From Bathynomus jamesi (taxonomy: Eukaryota > Arthropoda > Malacostraca > Isopoda > Cirolanidae): DNA of 64,000 bases. Positions 1 through 10,590 of the stretch are shown piece after piece. The stretch lies in NCBI GenBank assembly GCA_023014485.1, contig JAJOZX010000945.1:996001-1060000 (forward strand), in the 5' to 3' direction. The translations under genes and the position numbers were made by a program. The stretch's first letter is position 1, and every line of letters begins with the position of its first letter. A model generated the notes under the pieces. That model was not told where the DNA came from. It searched no databases and worked only from the letters and a program-made list of their open reading frames with translations.

Positions 1-55
1 TTCAAATTCTAAGATGCGTTTTGCTCTAATTATTACACTTTGATAATTGTATATA

Positions 56-450
56 AAGGGTGTGGGCACAAAAATGTAACCGATTTCAAACTGAAACTAG
101 AGGATAACCATAGAATAGAGGATTGAATAATAAAATGCATTGAACAGGCAAAACACCAAATTTTGAGAAATAATCCTCCCTTTTTTTTGGTCTCAGGTTA
201 CAGATTAAAGGTAACAAGTTCAAAATGCTTCGATTAAGTTTACAAACAAAGAATCATTATCTTTGAGGAACACAGCTAAAGTTTGTTTGCTGTAAACTTA
301 GTTGAGGCATTTTGAACCTGTAACCTGCTTTCTATTTTAGTAAAATTCTCGAATTTTGCCCATTCAATACATTTTATTATACTATCCTATCCTGTATGGT
401 TATTTTGTAGTTTCATTTTGAAGTCGGGTACATTTTTGTGGCGCGCCTTG
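56..450. mobile_element. Foldback MITE flanked by TA
   Basis: The two halves are inverted copies. Both outer ends read inward as roughly AAGGGTGTGGGCACAAAAATG versus CAAGGCGCGCCACAAAAATG, and similarity continues through AACCATA and AATAAAATG motifs. The inner part is also inverted: CAGGTTACAG with TTCAAAATGC on one side pairs with GCATTTTGAACCTGTAACCTG on the other. TA dinucleotides at 54-55 and 451-452 would be the target duplication. There is no coding capacity. A non-autonomous Tc1/mariner-like element is the simplest reading; the superfamily is inferred only from the TA. Confidence 0.65.
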
Positions 451-811
451 TACAGTCCTCTACAATAATTCCACTCCACCCTCTCGAGATGTGATAACAA
501 CGCAGTCCCTCTTTCCTCCTCCACCCTCACTCCCTCCCTTTCCCCCTTCTTCTCTTCCTCTGGCTATCCTCCCCGCTCGTCCTCAACCTCTCCTTTCGCT
601 ACACCATAAACGACGATATTACGGATCAACACGTTTATATGGAATCGCAGAAAAGCTGAAATTAATCATCATACTTTCTATTAAAAGTAATTTTATTCCT
701 TATAAGTTGTTTTTATGTTAAAAGTATGAAGAAAATCTATTGTTGAAGTCATTCATTTCTTTTCCTTCACACTCTAATCATCAGCTGCTTTTATGCTTAT
801 TTCAGTATTTG
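451..811. other. Unassigned, pyrimidine-rich stretch
   Basis: CT-rich sequence at 510-600 followed by AT-rich sequence. An ORF at 491-721 is only a translation of the CT-rich tract. I recognise no gene or repeat here. Confidence 0.4.
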
Positions 812-996
812 CAAAGGTGGGCAGTTGCGCCGCAAAAAGTTGCGGCGCAACTTGCGGCGCAACATTTTTGGTTGCGCTTGCGCTTGCGGCGCAACTTTTT
901 GAAAAGGGTTGCGCTTGCGCGTGCGGCGCAACTATTTCAGCAGAGTTGCGGTTGCGGCTGCGGCGCTACAAAAATCGTTGCGCGTGCCCACCACTG
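812..996. mobile_element. hAT-like GC-rich MITE, copy 1
   Basis: The ends read CAAAGGTGGGCA on the left and CAGTGGTGGGCA from the right, which resemble hAT termini. The interior is saturated with GTTGCG and TTGCGC motifs in both orientations (GCGCCGCAA / TTGCGGCGC). This subterminal repeat structure is common in hAT elements. I see no clean 8-bp target duplication. ORFs across it are low-complexity translations of the repeated hexamers and are not genes. Confidence 0.5.
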
Positions 997-1012
997 GGAT
1001 ATACGTTAAATG

Positions 1013-1195
1013 CAAAGGTGGGCAGTTGCGCCGCAAAAAGTTGCGGCGCAACTTCCGGCGCACATTTTGGTTGCGCTTGCGCTTGCGGCGCAACTTTTTG
1101 AAAAGGGTTGCGCTTGCGCGTGCGGCGCAACTATTTCAGCAGAGTTGCGGTTGCGGTTGCGGCGCTACAAAAATCGTTGCGCGTGCCCACCACTG
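1013..1195. mobile_element. hAT-like GC-rich MITE, copy 2 (tandem)
   Basis: A nearly identical second copy of the 812-996 unit begins 16 bp after the first. It keeps the same CAAAGGTGGGCAG start and TGCCCACCACTG end, with a few substitutions such as CTTCCGGCGCAC in place of CTTGCGGCGCAAC. Direct orientation and high identity suggest a tandem duplication of the element with its flank rather than two insertions. Confidence 0.5.
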
Positions 1196-1595
1196 AACTG
1201 TATTTGCATATGAACTTTACGCATAGTTTTATTGAGCCAAAATATCTCCACATATCTTCATTTATAAAACATAAGATAAAAAAGTTTTAAAAAAATATTC
1301 ATTTCTCCTTTTTAAAACACAAAATGATGAAAATCAAACCTTAATTCTCATAAAGAATTAAGTATTTTGAATTTACTTAGACTTACGCAAGTGAAGACGC
1401 GTTTGATGGTTTGCTCAGGAAAACTTACAATTGATTCGATGGAGATAGTGAACGAGTGGCTTCCGTCCATAATCTTTGATGTCAAAATCTATAGTTTTGC
1501 AAGTGTGGTCTTGGAAAGAAAATAAAAATGCTGAATCCAGTTTTATTTTATAATTGTCTGCCTAAAATATCCAAAAAACAGGATCATGTTTGAAC
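1196..1595. other. Unassigned AT-rich sequence
   Basis: AT-rich, no ORF of note and no repeat that I recognise. Confidence 0.4.

Positions 1596-1663
<68 letters not shown>
1596..1663. repeat. (TA)n microsatellite
   Basis: About 68 bp of alternating TA. It directly abuts the 3' end of the minus-strand SINE that follows, so it is probably the SINE tail or an expansion of it. Confidence 0.9.
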
Positions 1664-1666
<3 letters not shown>

Positions 1667-1959
1667 CTTGGTTAACCTTGGTTTTCTTTCCGCCAGAATT
1701 GTTTATTCTGACGAAGGTCAAGCTTGTCACTCTACCTTATACCTACAGTTTAACGTAGAATCTGAACCACGCCCCACCAGCAGCCCAGCTTTAACCACAA
1801 GGCTATCCAGGATACCCATTTATCTACGAACCAATTTTTATTATGTGGAAGTATGAACAGCTCGGTTTTGCTGCGCGCCGCCTGCCGTCACCAGGTCTCG
1901 TTTCCGGGACCGATGGATTCGTGGTCAGCGACGCTAACCACTACACCACCGAGGCGCAT
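1664..1959 (-). mobile_element. tRNA-derived SINE (SINE-A), copy 1
   Basis: On the minus strand the element starts with a tRNA-like head. GCCTCGGTGGTGTAGTGG contains an A box (TGGTGTAGTGG). A degenerate B box follows about 40 bp later; other copies have GGGTTCGAGACCC. The segment TGACTACGAATC seen in other copies resembles the anticodon arm of tRNA-Arg(ACG), so that parent is plausible. The body carries AACTGTAGG and TTGACCTTCGTCAGAAT blocks. The 3' end reads AAGGTTAACCAAGGTG and runs into (TA)n. Three more near-complete copies (19623, 22003, 46454) and tail fragments after 63655 lie in the window. Confidence 0.85.
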
Positions 1960-1974
1960 TAAGAATATATATAT

Positions 1975-2262
1975 GCTGTTAAATAACGCAATGTCGCGGC
2001 GAAGTATGAAGAAGGAAACTACTCTTTAGGAAGACGTAAATTTTTATTTCTTAACACCAATACAATTTCGGTTCCTCGCGAGCCCTTGTCAATTAGTAAT
2101 GACCGCATAAACAGGGTTTAGCTGACTGAACCTTCCCATCCTCTTATCAGGGGATAGTTAAGTGACCCCTCCGACCCAGCTTTGACGTGATGGATGTCCC
2201 TGTGTTGCCTTGGGATTTTTGGATGGTAATGCTAGAAAATTCTTAATTTTATTACATATAGG
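1975..2262 (-). mobile_element. Penelope-like element (PLE-A) terminal fragment
   Basis: About 280 bp that matches, base for base over long runs, the left arm at 20317-20660 and, inverted, the right part of the Penelope-like element ending near 21990. Shared landmarks are TAACGCAATGTC, AACACCAATACA, CTCGCGAGCCCTTGTCAA and CTTCCCATCCTCTTATCA. It contains the end of the PLE and a piece of its C-terminal coding region, and no catalytic motif. Confidence 0.75.
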
Positions 2263-2480
2263 CCAGTAGTATGGTGGCATTTAGGTAGAGGAATTTGGGG
2301 TGCTTTGAATTCTGCCCCTGGAGGCCTTCGCCTCCGTTATAAGGGGGCCCCCCTTCCTTAAGTTCCTCACCCCTTTTATGTGGACTCACTGTCCCTAATG
2401 AAGGGCACTTGCCCCTTGAGGGGCCCCTTGAAGGGCCCCCACCCTCCTTTTGTGGGGAAATATTTTTTTTTTTAAATACA
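2263..2480. other. GC-rich unclassified segment with G/C runs
   Basis: Contains AAGGGGGCCCCCC, GGGGCCCCTTGAAGGGC and similar self-complementary runs. An ORF on the minus strand (2252-2500) is rich in Gly, Pro and Lys and looks like a compositional artefact. No homology recognised. Confidence 0.35.
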
Positions 2481-2999
2481 AAAAATTTAAAAGGATTCAT
2501 CCTCGCCTTCCTTCACGACAAAAAAAGCCGCCTGTGGGGTTCTTTCACTGTCTTTCATGAGACTAAAACAGAAAAATAAACAACACACATTCGAGTACTT
2601 TTTGTTCCAGCACGTTCCACTGACAATAGAAATGAAAATTTAAAATAAATATCTGAAAAAAGGTTAATAGGCCAAACACGAATATGCATCGACCTCAAAA
2701 CATACAATGACTTGTATTATAATACAATACCACATACCTCTTCAAATGTAATTCCACTTTCATATGTTAACAAATTGCGAAGATCACAAAATACAAACTC
2801 AGATTAAACACGTTTTAAATCAAAAATAATTTCTTTGTTTAATATTTGTATTATATGAAGTTAAATAAAAATATTAAATAAAATTAAAATAAACATTTTG
2901 TTTTAATTATAGAGGTAACTTTTGCTTTTCCTAATTAAAATTCATTTATTCTACACTAATATGAAATGAAGCGAAATAAGATGAATTGAAAAGGCTTAT
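2481..2999. other. Unassigned AT-rich sequence
   Basis: No convincing ORF or element boundary seen. Confidence 0.4.
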
Positions 3000-3113
3000 T
3001 GGCAGACTATAGCCCATATGAGAAATATATTAAGCTACATTATGTAGCTTAGCCAACATAACTATTATTATTTACCTTCATTTACCAGCTTCAACATTAT
3101 TATTTGTTTACCG

Positions 3114-3159
<46 letters not shown>

Positions 3160-3208
3160 GATGAATTTCTCAATTAAGCTCGTGAAATGAATGAAAGATG
3201 CAGATGTG

Positions 3209-3240
<32 letters not shown>

Positions 3241-3262
3241 ATATGTTATATATATATATATA
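3000..3262. repeat. Dispersed AT-rich repeat with (TA)n, copy 1
   Basis: The block GGCAGACTATAGCCCATATG, a TTAAG-TACATTATG motif, and ATTTACCTTCATTTACCA leading into (TA)n is repeated in diverged form at 3555-3712. After the (TA)n at 3115-3157 comes GATGAATTTCTCAATTAA then CGTGAAATGAATGAA, which recurs at 4995-5035 and 9101-9145, each time beside (TA)n. Confidence 0.6.
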
Positions 3263-3554
3263 CTGTATATTTGATAAGTTTACTGATTCAATGTACAGTA
3301 GCTGCATATTTCTTTCTTAAGAACGATAATCATAATTGGCAACTCAGTTCACAATCCTGCCAGATTTTACAAACTAATTAATAATTAATTAATAATAGTG
3401 ATTTATCTGTAACGAGAAATATTATTATTGTTATTGTTACCAATTATTGACTATAAATTACGCAGGCCTGCGAGTGAGAACTTTGGAGGAGAGATTTTCT
3501 TACTAATAACTGATTTTATATGACTTAATTACATTTGAAATGAAATAAAAAGTT
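3263..3554. other. Unassigned AT-rich sequence
   Basis: Contains TAATTAATTAATAATTAATT runs near 3378. No gene recognised. Confidence 0.4.
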
Positions 3555-3712
3555 TCTGGCAGACTACAATCCATATGACAAAAACTATTATTAAGTTACA
3601 TTATGCAGTTAGACTAACATATGTGCGTTTAGCGAACATAGCTATTAATATTTACCTTCACTTACCATCTTAAACATTATATTTGTTTATCGTTATTATA
3701 TATATATATACA
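3555..3712. repeat. Dispersed AT-rich repeat, copy 2
   Basis: Diverged second copy of the 3000-3120 block (GGCAGACTACAATCCATATG, then TTTACCTTCACTTACCAT) again ending in (TA)n. Confidence 0.6.
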
Positions 3713-4917
3713 TATGTAAAAATGAACAATGAATAAATCCTATATAATCAAATATTCATTTCTACATAAGAATCAAAATCGCCTAACGCGAGTTTGGATA
3801 AAAAATTTATTTGTTGCTTTCTATTTTTGTAGTTTCACAAACATGCGACCTACCATTTCTATGATTAAGTCGAATCCATGTTTGTGTCATTGAAGGTTCG
3901 TTGTGAGAAACGAATGTCCCTTAATTTCATTCCCTTAAAGTACAAAAAAGTCAAGTGACGGTTTAGATCGTTTAACATTTCCATCACAATATTACCCATA
4001 TCTCCATTTTCCATTTATTATAGAATTTATTATAATTAATTATTGATGTCTTGCATCTAACCCTCATCCCTAAATATTATTAGATTATACATGCACATTG
4101 AATTTGGTATGATTTGAATCCTTGTTTGTGTTTCTTTATTCATTTACTGAATTCTTCCCAAATGTACCGATTCCTTACTATTTACTGTATATTCGTATAA
4201 GTATATTTATTTAATTAATAGTTTCACTCACTCTTTGTACAATGGCTATAAACCTTTCCTTACTGTATTGCTCTAATTCATCTCTTCTAAATTCTCTCAA
4301 TAATGACTTGTACTGTACGTACGAATTAAATAACTATGGCATATTAAGTATGAATTAACGTATGGCAAATTTGAAAAACTATGACGTCATAAAGTAACTT
4401 CATTCTCTTCAAGTTTTCCATACCTTGAATACTGAATCACGTGTTTAGTATGTGGATATCTTTCGTATTCAATGTATGATAAATTCTTTAACATAATAAT
4501 AAAAACTTTACACTATACGTCATTATTTATATGTTCATTCATACATCCATATTTTATCTTGACCGTTATCTTTTATTAATTTTATTAATTATTCATTCAG
4601 TTACATACTGGCTACCTATTTTCAACCTATTGTGTGACTACCAATGTGTGTACAAAACTTTATGCATTCGTACATGTTCGCAAATTATCATGATCACGTA
4701 CGTGGTTACCTTACATATAAGTATTTTCACATGTATTCTTTTTATTTCTTTCCTTTAAATTAATTAATTTCTCGAAATACTCATAAATGCTTATGCAAGT
4801 GTTCTAACTCCGCTAACCACAGCGGAAGCGAGCACTTCTGAGGTGAAAATCTCCTCTCGCTTGCTTCTAATCATAAAACATTATTATGTGTGTTAGGTTA
4901 TATATATTATAATATAC
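3713..4917. other. Unassigned AT-rich sequence
   Basis: About 1.2 kb of AT-rich DNA. A short ORF (4531-4758, plus) is hydrophobic by composition, matches nothing I know and has no supporting context. Confidence 0.4.
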
Positions 4918-4920
4918 ACA

Positions 4921-4961
<41 letters not shown>

Positions 4962-5040
4962 TATTATAATACAGTATATTTATATATTTATATGGGATGA
5001 ATTTAACAATTTAACACGTGAAATGAATGAATGTTGCGAA
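4918..5040. repeat. (TA)n plus GATGAATTT-type dispersed repeat
   Basis: (TG/TA)n at 4918-4955 followed by ATGGGATGAATTTAACAATT and CACGTGAAATGAATGAATG, the third instance of the motif seen at 3157-3200. Confidence 0.6.
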
Positions 5041-5204
5041 ACTGTAATTAACAATAATAAGCGAATGTGAATTGATTGGTAATTATAATCATAGTTGTAA
5101 TAAACCAAAATTACAATGTACTCAGTGATGTACTTGGGATTGTACTCAATGTACGACCCGACATTATGTCGCCATTTAGGAATGTACACTCGGCGATATT
5201 ATTA

Positions 5205-6020
5205 TTATTTTTTCGTTGGGATAAATTTTGATGTGCTTTCTACTTTGGCAAATAATTGGTGACTTGTTCTTTTTAAAATTTCTTAATCATTTTTAGATTT
5301 AACTTAATAATGAATCCTAAGTGACTCTTTGCAATGTTCATGTTTTGTATACATTCTCTCTTCGTTATAAAAGATGAAGTCATGTCTTACCTAAGCATTT
5401 AATTGTAAAACTTAAACCTTTAAATTTTGGTCATATGCATACCTTAGTATAAAGATGCATAGTTCATTTTCCACTTCTAATTAACTCTGCGGATCAGGAA
5501 AATATCAGATCTGAAAATACGCGGTTTAAGATAAAAATATGGCTTCCTCTTCCTATATCTTGTTTGTGTTTAACCATTGTCACAGCAAAAAAGTTACTTT
5601 ATTTTTAACTATTGTGCAAAGATAATACAGCCTTTTCAACATTTAATAATAATGATGTTAGCAGAATAGGGGTATATAAACCCCCATAATTTCTTCCATG
5701 TTCATTCTGAATTAGACTACGAGGCTGAGCATTACCTGTAACATTTTAGCAGTAAATTACACTAAGAAAAAATATTTATCTTCTCCTTCGAGACGTGCTC
5801 TCTTCAGAGAACTTAGTCATTAAAATCTCCCGATACGTTACAAGAAGAATCGGGGGAACCCTCAGAGAATTTAATAAGCCTCTCAGAATCCTCCGAGGCA
5901 CTATAGAAGAAGTCGGAGAGTAGTATAGAAGCAACTAATGCAAGTAACAAATCCGTTGCTGCCTCCTAACAAGAACCCCCGTCGACTTCGGAACAACCCA
6001 AGACTATAGAAAGAGAAGAA
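5205..6020 (+). repeat. Interspersed repeat R1, longest copy (possible solo LTR)
   Basis: Long repeat shared with 8487-9085 (same strand) and 55815-56560 (opposite strand). Landmarks in order: ATAATTGGTGACTTGTTC, GATGAAGTCATGTCTTAC, CTGCGGATCAGGAAAATATC, ATACGCGGTTTAAGAT, AACATTTTAGCAGTAAATTAC, TCTTCAGAGAACTTAGTC and CCGTTGCTGCCTCCTAAC. This copy alone keeps a TATATAA box (5673-5679). TGGCGACC at about 6050 would suit a tRNA primer-binding site just 3' of an LTR. That reading is weak, because no gag or pol is visible and the other two copies end differently, at GTTAACATATATA. Confidence 0.5.
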
Positions 6021-6089
6021 ATAACGAAAGTGGTGACCCTGCTCCAGGATAACAACTGGCGACCTCTGCATCCAAGATTCTTCCAATCT

Positions 6090-6205
6090 TCCAGACCCTG
6101 GAACTTGAACCAACATCCAGTTGACCGGCGTGTCACGACTTCCAGTTCGTCACATCCACCCTTGAACCGGTGTGTCACGACTCCAAGTTCTCCACGCCTA
6201 GTCTT
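6090..6205. repeat. 45-bp imperfect tandem duplication
   Basis: GACCGGCGTGTCACGACTTC and AACCGGTGTGTCACGACTCC follow each other about 45 bp apart, each trailed by a CAAGTTC/CAGTTC and CACATCC/CACGCC segment. Confidence 0.6.
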
Positions 6206-6695
6206 CATCCAAGAATAAGTAGCCAGCAAGACACGTCTTCAGGACACGTCTTCAAGGATTTCGCCATAGAAATCTTAAGTACAGAGCTCTTTTTTTTAAG
6301 TAATCTCTAAACATTTGAAAAGTCAGTATTATTAACAGTTAATAATTAGTATCAAACCAGAAGTAACAAAAAACACTGAACATTCCATACACCAGTGATA
6401 CATTTATTGAAACCAAGTTATTTTTACTATTATAGTTACTGTAGTATAGAATAATTTTATTTTATGTACCAAACCTAATATTACCGTACCTTCGCGTACA
6501 TTCGAGTGAAATGTTGTTTACATTTTATATTTTTCTTTACAATTTATTCAAATTATTGAATTGAATTGACTTGAAATTACTGTGCATTTATTGTGCATTA
6601 TTATAATAGAGAAAGAGAGTTTATAGTTTATAGAGATACTTGATAGCAGTTCAAGTCAGTAGGTTGCATCCAGAGGGACAACCGCCCCAGAGATT
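6206..6695. other. Unassigned AT-rich sequence
   Basis: Nothing recognised. Confidence 0.4.
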
Positions 6696-7135
6696 TGTAG
6701 AAATATTTGATAGCAGTTCAAGTCAGTAAGTCAGTTTAAGTCAGTTCAAGTCAGCCAGTCAGTTAGTTTCAAGTCAGTCATTTAGTTTCAAGTCAGTCAG
6801 TCAGTTTCAAGTCAGTCAGTCTGTTAGTTTGAAGTCAGTCACTCAGTTTCAAGACAGTTGTAGTGAGTCCCAAGACAGTTGTAGTCAGTTCCAAGTCAGT
6901 TGTAGTCAGTTCCAAGTCAGTTGTAGTCAGTTTCAAGACAGTTGTAGTCAGTTTCAAGACAGTTGTAGTCAGTTTCAAGACAGTTGTAGTCAGTTTCAAG
7001 ACAGTTGTAGTCAGTTTCAAGACAGTTGTAGTCAGTTTCAAGACAGTTGTAGTCAGTCCCAAGACAGTTGTAGACAGTCCCAAGACAGCTGTAGTCAGTT
7101 GTAGTCAGTCCCAAGTCAGTTGTAGTTCAAGTCAA
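6696..7135 (+). repeat. 21-bp minisatellite (AGTTGTAGTCAGTTTCAAGAC)n
   Basis: From about 6846 to 7115 there are around 13 units of a 21-bp repeat, core CAGTTTCAAGACAGTTGTAG, with C/T and T/A variants at fixed positions. It is preceded at 6710-6845 by shorter, less regular CAAGTCAGTCAGTTAGTTT units. Because 21 is a multiple of 3, several frames on both strands stay open and give heptapeptide repeats. I read these as by-products of the repeat, not proteins. Confidence 0.9.
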
Positions 7136-7159
7136 GTTCAGTACAGTCAATTTAATTCA

Positions 7160-7345
7160 ACCTTTTTTTTGTTGTAAAAGAGAATTTAATTCAACCTGAA
7201 TTTAAGAGAATTTAATTCAACCTGAATTTAAGAGAATTTAATTTAAGAGCATTTAATTTAAGAGAATTTAACTTAAGAGAATTTAACTTAAGAGAATTTA
7301 ATTTAAGCGACTTTAAGAGAATTTAATTCAACCTGAATTGACAGG
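7160..7345 (+). repeat. Second tandem array (AGAGAATTTAATTTA-like)
   Basis: Units of about 15 bp (AAGAGAATTTAATTTA) and 26 bp (the same plus ATTCAACCTGA) alternate. It lies directly beside the 21-bp array but is unrelated in sequence. Confidence 0.85.
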
Positions 7346-8486
7346 TTTGTGTCTTTAATCAACCTTCCGTGTCTTTTTTTTTTGCATGCAGTATTTGCGT
7401 ATATAAATATATAGGTAAAAATTATATATTTTATTATTTGTAACCAAAACCATTTTTACAAATGTTTGTAACGATTTTTATAATTATTGTGATGGGGAGG
7501 AAAATGCCGTCCCTCCGTTTTGTTTGAACTCCTTTAATTTGTGTTCTGAACAGTGTGACGAGCAATGTTTTCTAAAGAGCAAAGTGCTCACGAAAAGACG
7601 TATTGTTAATTTCAGACATCATATCTCCCCGATTGGTCACTCTCATTTCCCCCGAATGTAGTACTCTAAATTTACCTTGCTCTGTATGTTCGTGAAATTT
7701 ACCCGTATGACCGAACATAACCTCAATTTAGGTTAAGTTGTTTTTTAATTTTTAAGAGTATTATATGGAACCTATAACCCCATGTTCAGTTCATTATAGT
7801 TCATAATTTATTTCTATTTTCAATTTTTATTTTTAAATTTTTTTTTATTCGATTAAGCTTGAGTAATTGTTGTTAAATTGTTATTATACCATCTGTTACG
7901 GTACCAAACGAAATTATAGCCAATTTTGACACTCTATACCAGAACACCATTTTTCCCCTCCCAATAAATTTGTTACACCATCCTAATATTACTAATTACA
8001 TGATTGTACTCTCCCCATGAATTTCACTAAACCCTGTTATCACCTATGCCCCGTCAAATCGTCAAATAAAATTCAGTTATCGTAGTGATACTTCTGGTTA
8101 ATATTAATGGTGATATACTCTTACTATATGACTGTGAATGTTATTGGCCGAATACATTGCCATTAATGCTACTTGTATTAGAATTTAATAATAATTCACT
8201 TAAACTTAAAGGATTTTATAACCCTACTCCCATTTTAAATTAATATACACTATTTTTAAACTTTGTTAATTCAAAAACCTTCCGAATCCCTACACATACA
8301 CACGACATGTATGCACACTATATATACTATATATACACAAACCTTATTCTAAAATCATTGGACATCTCAATAAACTATTTAATTGCGTGTAAGTGCTAAC
8401 TATGATATTTACTCTAGATCATTTAATCTATTTAATCCTAATAATTGTTGCTTACTATATATACGAGGGTTATGACATTATAAAAG
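7346..8486. other. Unassigned AT-rich sequence
   Basis: About 1.1 kb. No ORF of interest on either strand and no recognised repeat. Confidence 0.4.
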
Positions 8487-9085
8487 ATGAAGTCATTATA
8501 AAAGATGAAGTCATGTCTTACCTAAGCATTTAATTGTAAAACTTATACCTTTAATTTTTGCTCATATGCATATCTTAGTATAAAGATGCATAGTTCAATT
8601 TCCACTTCTAATTAACTCTGCGGATCAGGAAAACATCAGATCTGAAAATACGCGGTTTAAGATAAAAATATGGCTTCCTCTTCCTATATCCTTTTTATCT
8701 GTTTAACCATTATCACAGCAAAAAAGTTTACTTTATTTTTAACTATTGTGCAAAAATAATACAGCCTTTTCTGAATTAGACTACGAGGCTGGGCATTACC
8801 TGTAACATTTTAGCAGTAAATTACAGTAAGAAAAAGTCTTTATCTTCTCCTTCGAGCCGTGCTCTCTTCAGAGAACTTAGTCATTAAAATCTCCCGATAC
8901 GTTACAAGAAGAATCGGCGGAACCCTCAGAGAATTTAATAAGCCTCTCAGAATCCTCCGAGCCACTAAAGAAGAACTCGGAGAGTAGTATAGAAGAAACT
9001 ACTGCACGTAACAAATCCGTTGCTGCCTCCTAACCAGAACCCCCGTCGACTTCGAATCAACCCAGGCCATAGACGGAGGGGGTTA
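8487..9085 (+). repeat. Interspersed repeat R1, copy 2
   Basis: Close copy of 5375-6000 lacking its 5' part and the segment around the TATATAA box. It ends at GGGGGTTAACATATATATA, the same end seen in copy 3. Confidence 0.7.
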
Positions 9086-9150
9086 ACATATATATATATA
9101 TGATGAATTTCACAATTAAACACGTGAAACGAATGAATGATGCAAACATA

Positions 9151-9206
<56 letters not shown>
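9086..9206. repeat. (TA)n with embedded GATGAATTT motif
   Basis: (TA)n, then GATGAATTTCACAATTAAAC and CACGTGAAACGAATGAATG, then about 55 bp of (TA)n. Confidence 0.85.
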
Positions 9207-9211
<5 letters not shown>

Positions 9212-9422
9212 CAGACGTTTAAAAACGATTAGGATTAACATGCAGATATATGCAATTTATATTTCATAAATTCTTATCGATACGTCTTCCGTCATTGTCC
9301 TATAGTTCAAGCCAGTTAAAATGTAGCTGTTTTAACCGTATACCTGTAAACGAACCAATCATCTCACTAACTACGGGGCTCCAATAAACCTAGCGCCCCC
9401 GCCCATCCCATGGCCTAAACCA

Positions 9423-10590
9423 TTAGAGGTACAATAAAACTAAACATACCTTACAAAGAGAATTTAATCCTGCATTTAATGAGAAACAATTAAGACTTGT
9501 GTTCCCGCCATTGGCTTCCAAGACAGCCTGAATTCGCTTTGGGTAGCTTGCCAAAAGTGACGTGAATAGATCTTGATCGTTACGCAAATTTGCTAAAAGA
9601 GTTTCAATGTGTTGCGTCATTGTATCCTTCGAAAATCGATTTGCTGCAGTCTTGAAACAAGAGACATTCCTTGTCCTTTATAACTGATCCAATGTGTTCA
9701 CAGACGTTCAGGTCAGGAGAATTTCATGGCCATTCTTCATTTCCAAAGAAATCGATGTCAAGGTTCCGCAACAACTGTTAATTGGCTAATGTCTTAAAGC
9801 AGGGGGCCTTATCGTGCAGAAGTGTGACCTGATCGACATCCATAACATTGTTTGGGTTTCTTAGAAAAGGAATGACATGCTGGGATAGAATAATATCACG
9901 AAAATACTGTCCATCCCAACACTGACCATTGGCTTCAGCACGCACATGAGCTTCTTTGCAGTGAAAAAACAAACACACCAACACAGTCTGGACTTTTTAA
10001 TAATTCGCGATAATGTTCATTGTCATCGATTTCATCTGGTGTGTGGCCCACACTCGATCATTTTGGTGGTAGTTAGGCCGACGTGTTACGTAAACAAAAA
10101 ATTCATCGTAGACAGCTAAATGCATGAAATCATCCACATCCCAATCTTCAAGATAATGGGCAAAACCACATTCTGTCATCGATGTTAAGTTGAGTTTTTC
10201 TTGGCTTTGGAAGTCATGCCAAAGCTTAAACCTTGCCGATGACGGTACAGTCGAATGATCTCACCACTAACGATCTTTCCTCTCAACACTTCGATCTCTC
10301 TAGAAAGTTTAGCACAGCTGTTTTTCCGCTTACGCGTACCGCTTTCAATGATGTCCTTTGTTCCTGAGAGAGTGGCAAATTGGGCGTCCAGATTGGTTGT
10401 ATCCATTTCACATTCATCCAAAGTTTTATTCCAATTTCTTTTGACGAAGTCCTCACTTCGCAACTTTTTGGCAAACCAATGAACGTGTTATAAAGGTGGC
10501 TCCAGCATCACGAGCTTCCCGAAATGTTATTGCTCGTATGCGATCTATCACACGTTGCCTCTCCGAATCACCAATTAATTGAGAAGCCAT
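9423..10590 (-). pseudogene. Decayed DD37E Tc1/mariner transposase
   Basis: The minus strand reads from a plausible start MASQLIGDSERQRVIDRIRA at 10590 through the N-terminal region, then VYDEFFVYVTRR with NDRVWA (first catalytic D). LLHDKAP (second D) follows, then NSPDLNVCEHIGSV, where E is the third catalytic residue. In the single frame that carries both, 37 codons separate D and E. That is the ITmD37E/Traveler spacing, against 34 in Tc1. Two in-frame stops lie inside that interval and frameshifts occur elsewhere, so the gene is dead. I could not define the TIRs. Confidence 0.8.

Noticed and set aside
793..1290. Overlapping ORFs rich in Ala, Arg and Cys
   Set aside because: They are translations of the GTTGCG hexamers in the hAT-like MITEs, open in all frames because the repeat lacks stops.
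1900..1960. tRNA-Arg gene on the minus strand
   Set aside because: The B box is mutated, there is no proper acceptor stem, and the sequence is repeated with the same 200-bp body in four places.
2252..2500. 82-codon ORF on the minus strand
   Set aside because: Composition follows G/C runs; no motif, no context.
6829..7177. Heptapeptide repeat proteins on both strands; also a CRISPR-like look
   Set aside because: A 21-bp unit with no spacers is a minisatellite; reading frames stay open because 21 is divisible by 3, and there are no unique spacers or cas genes.
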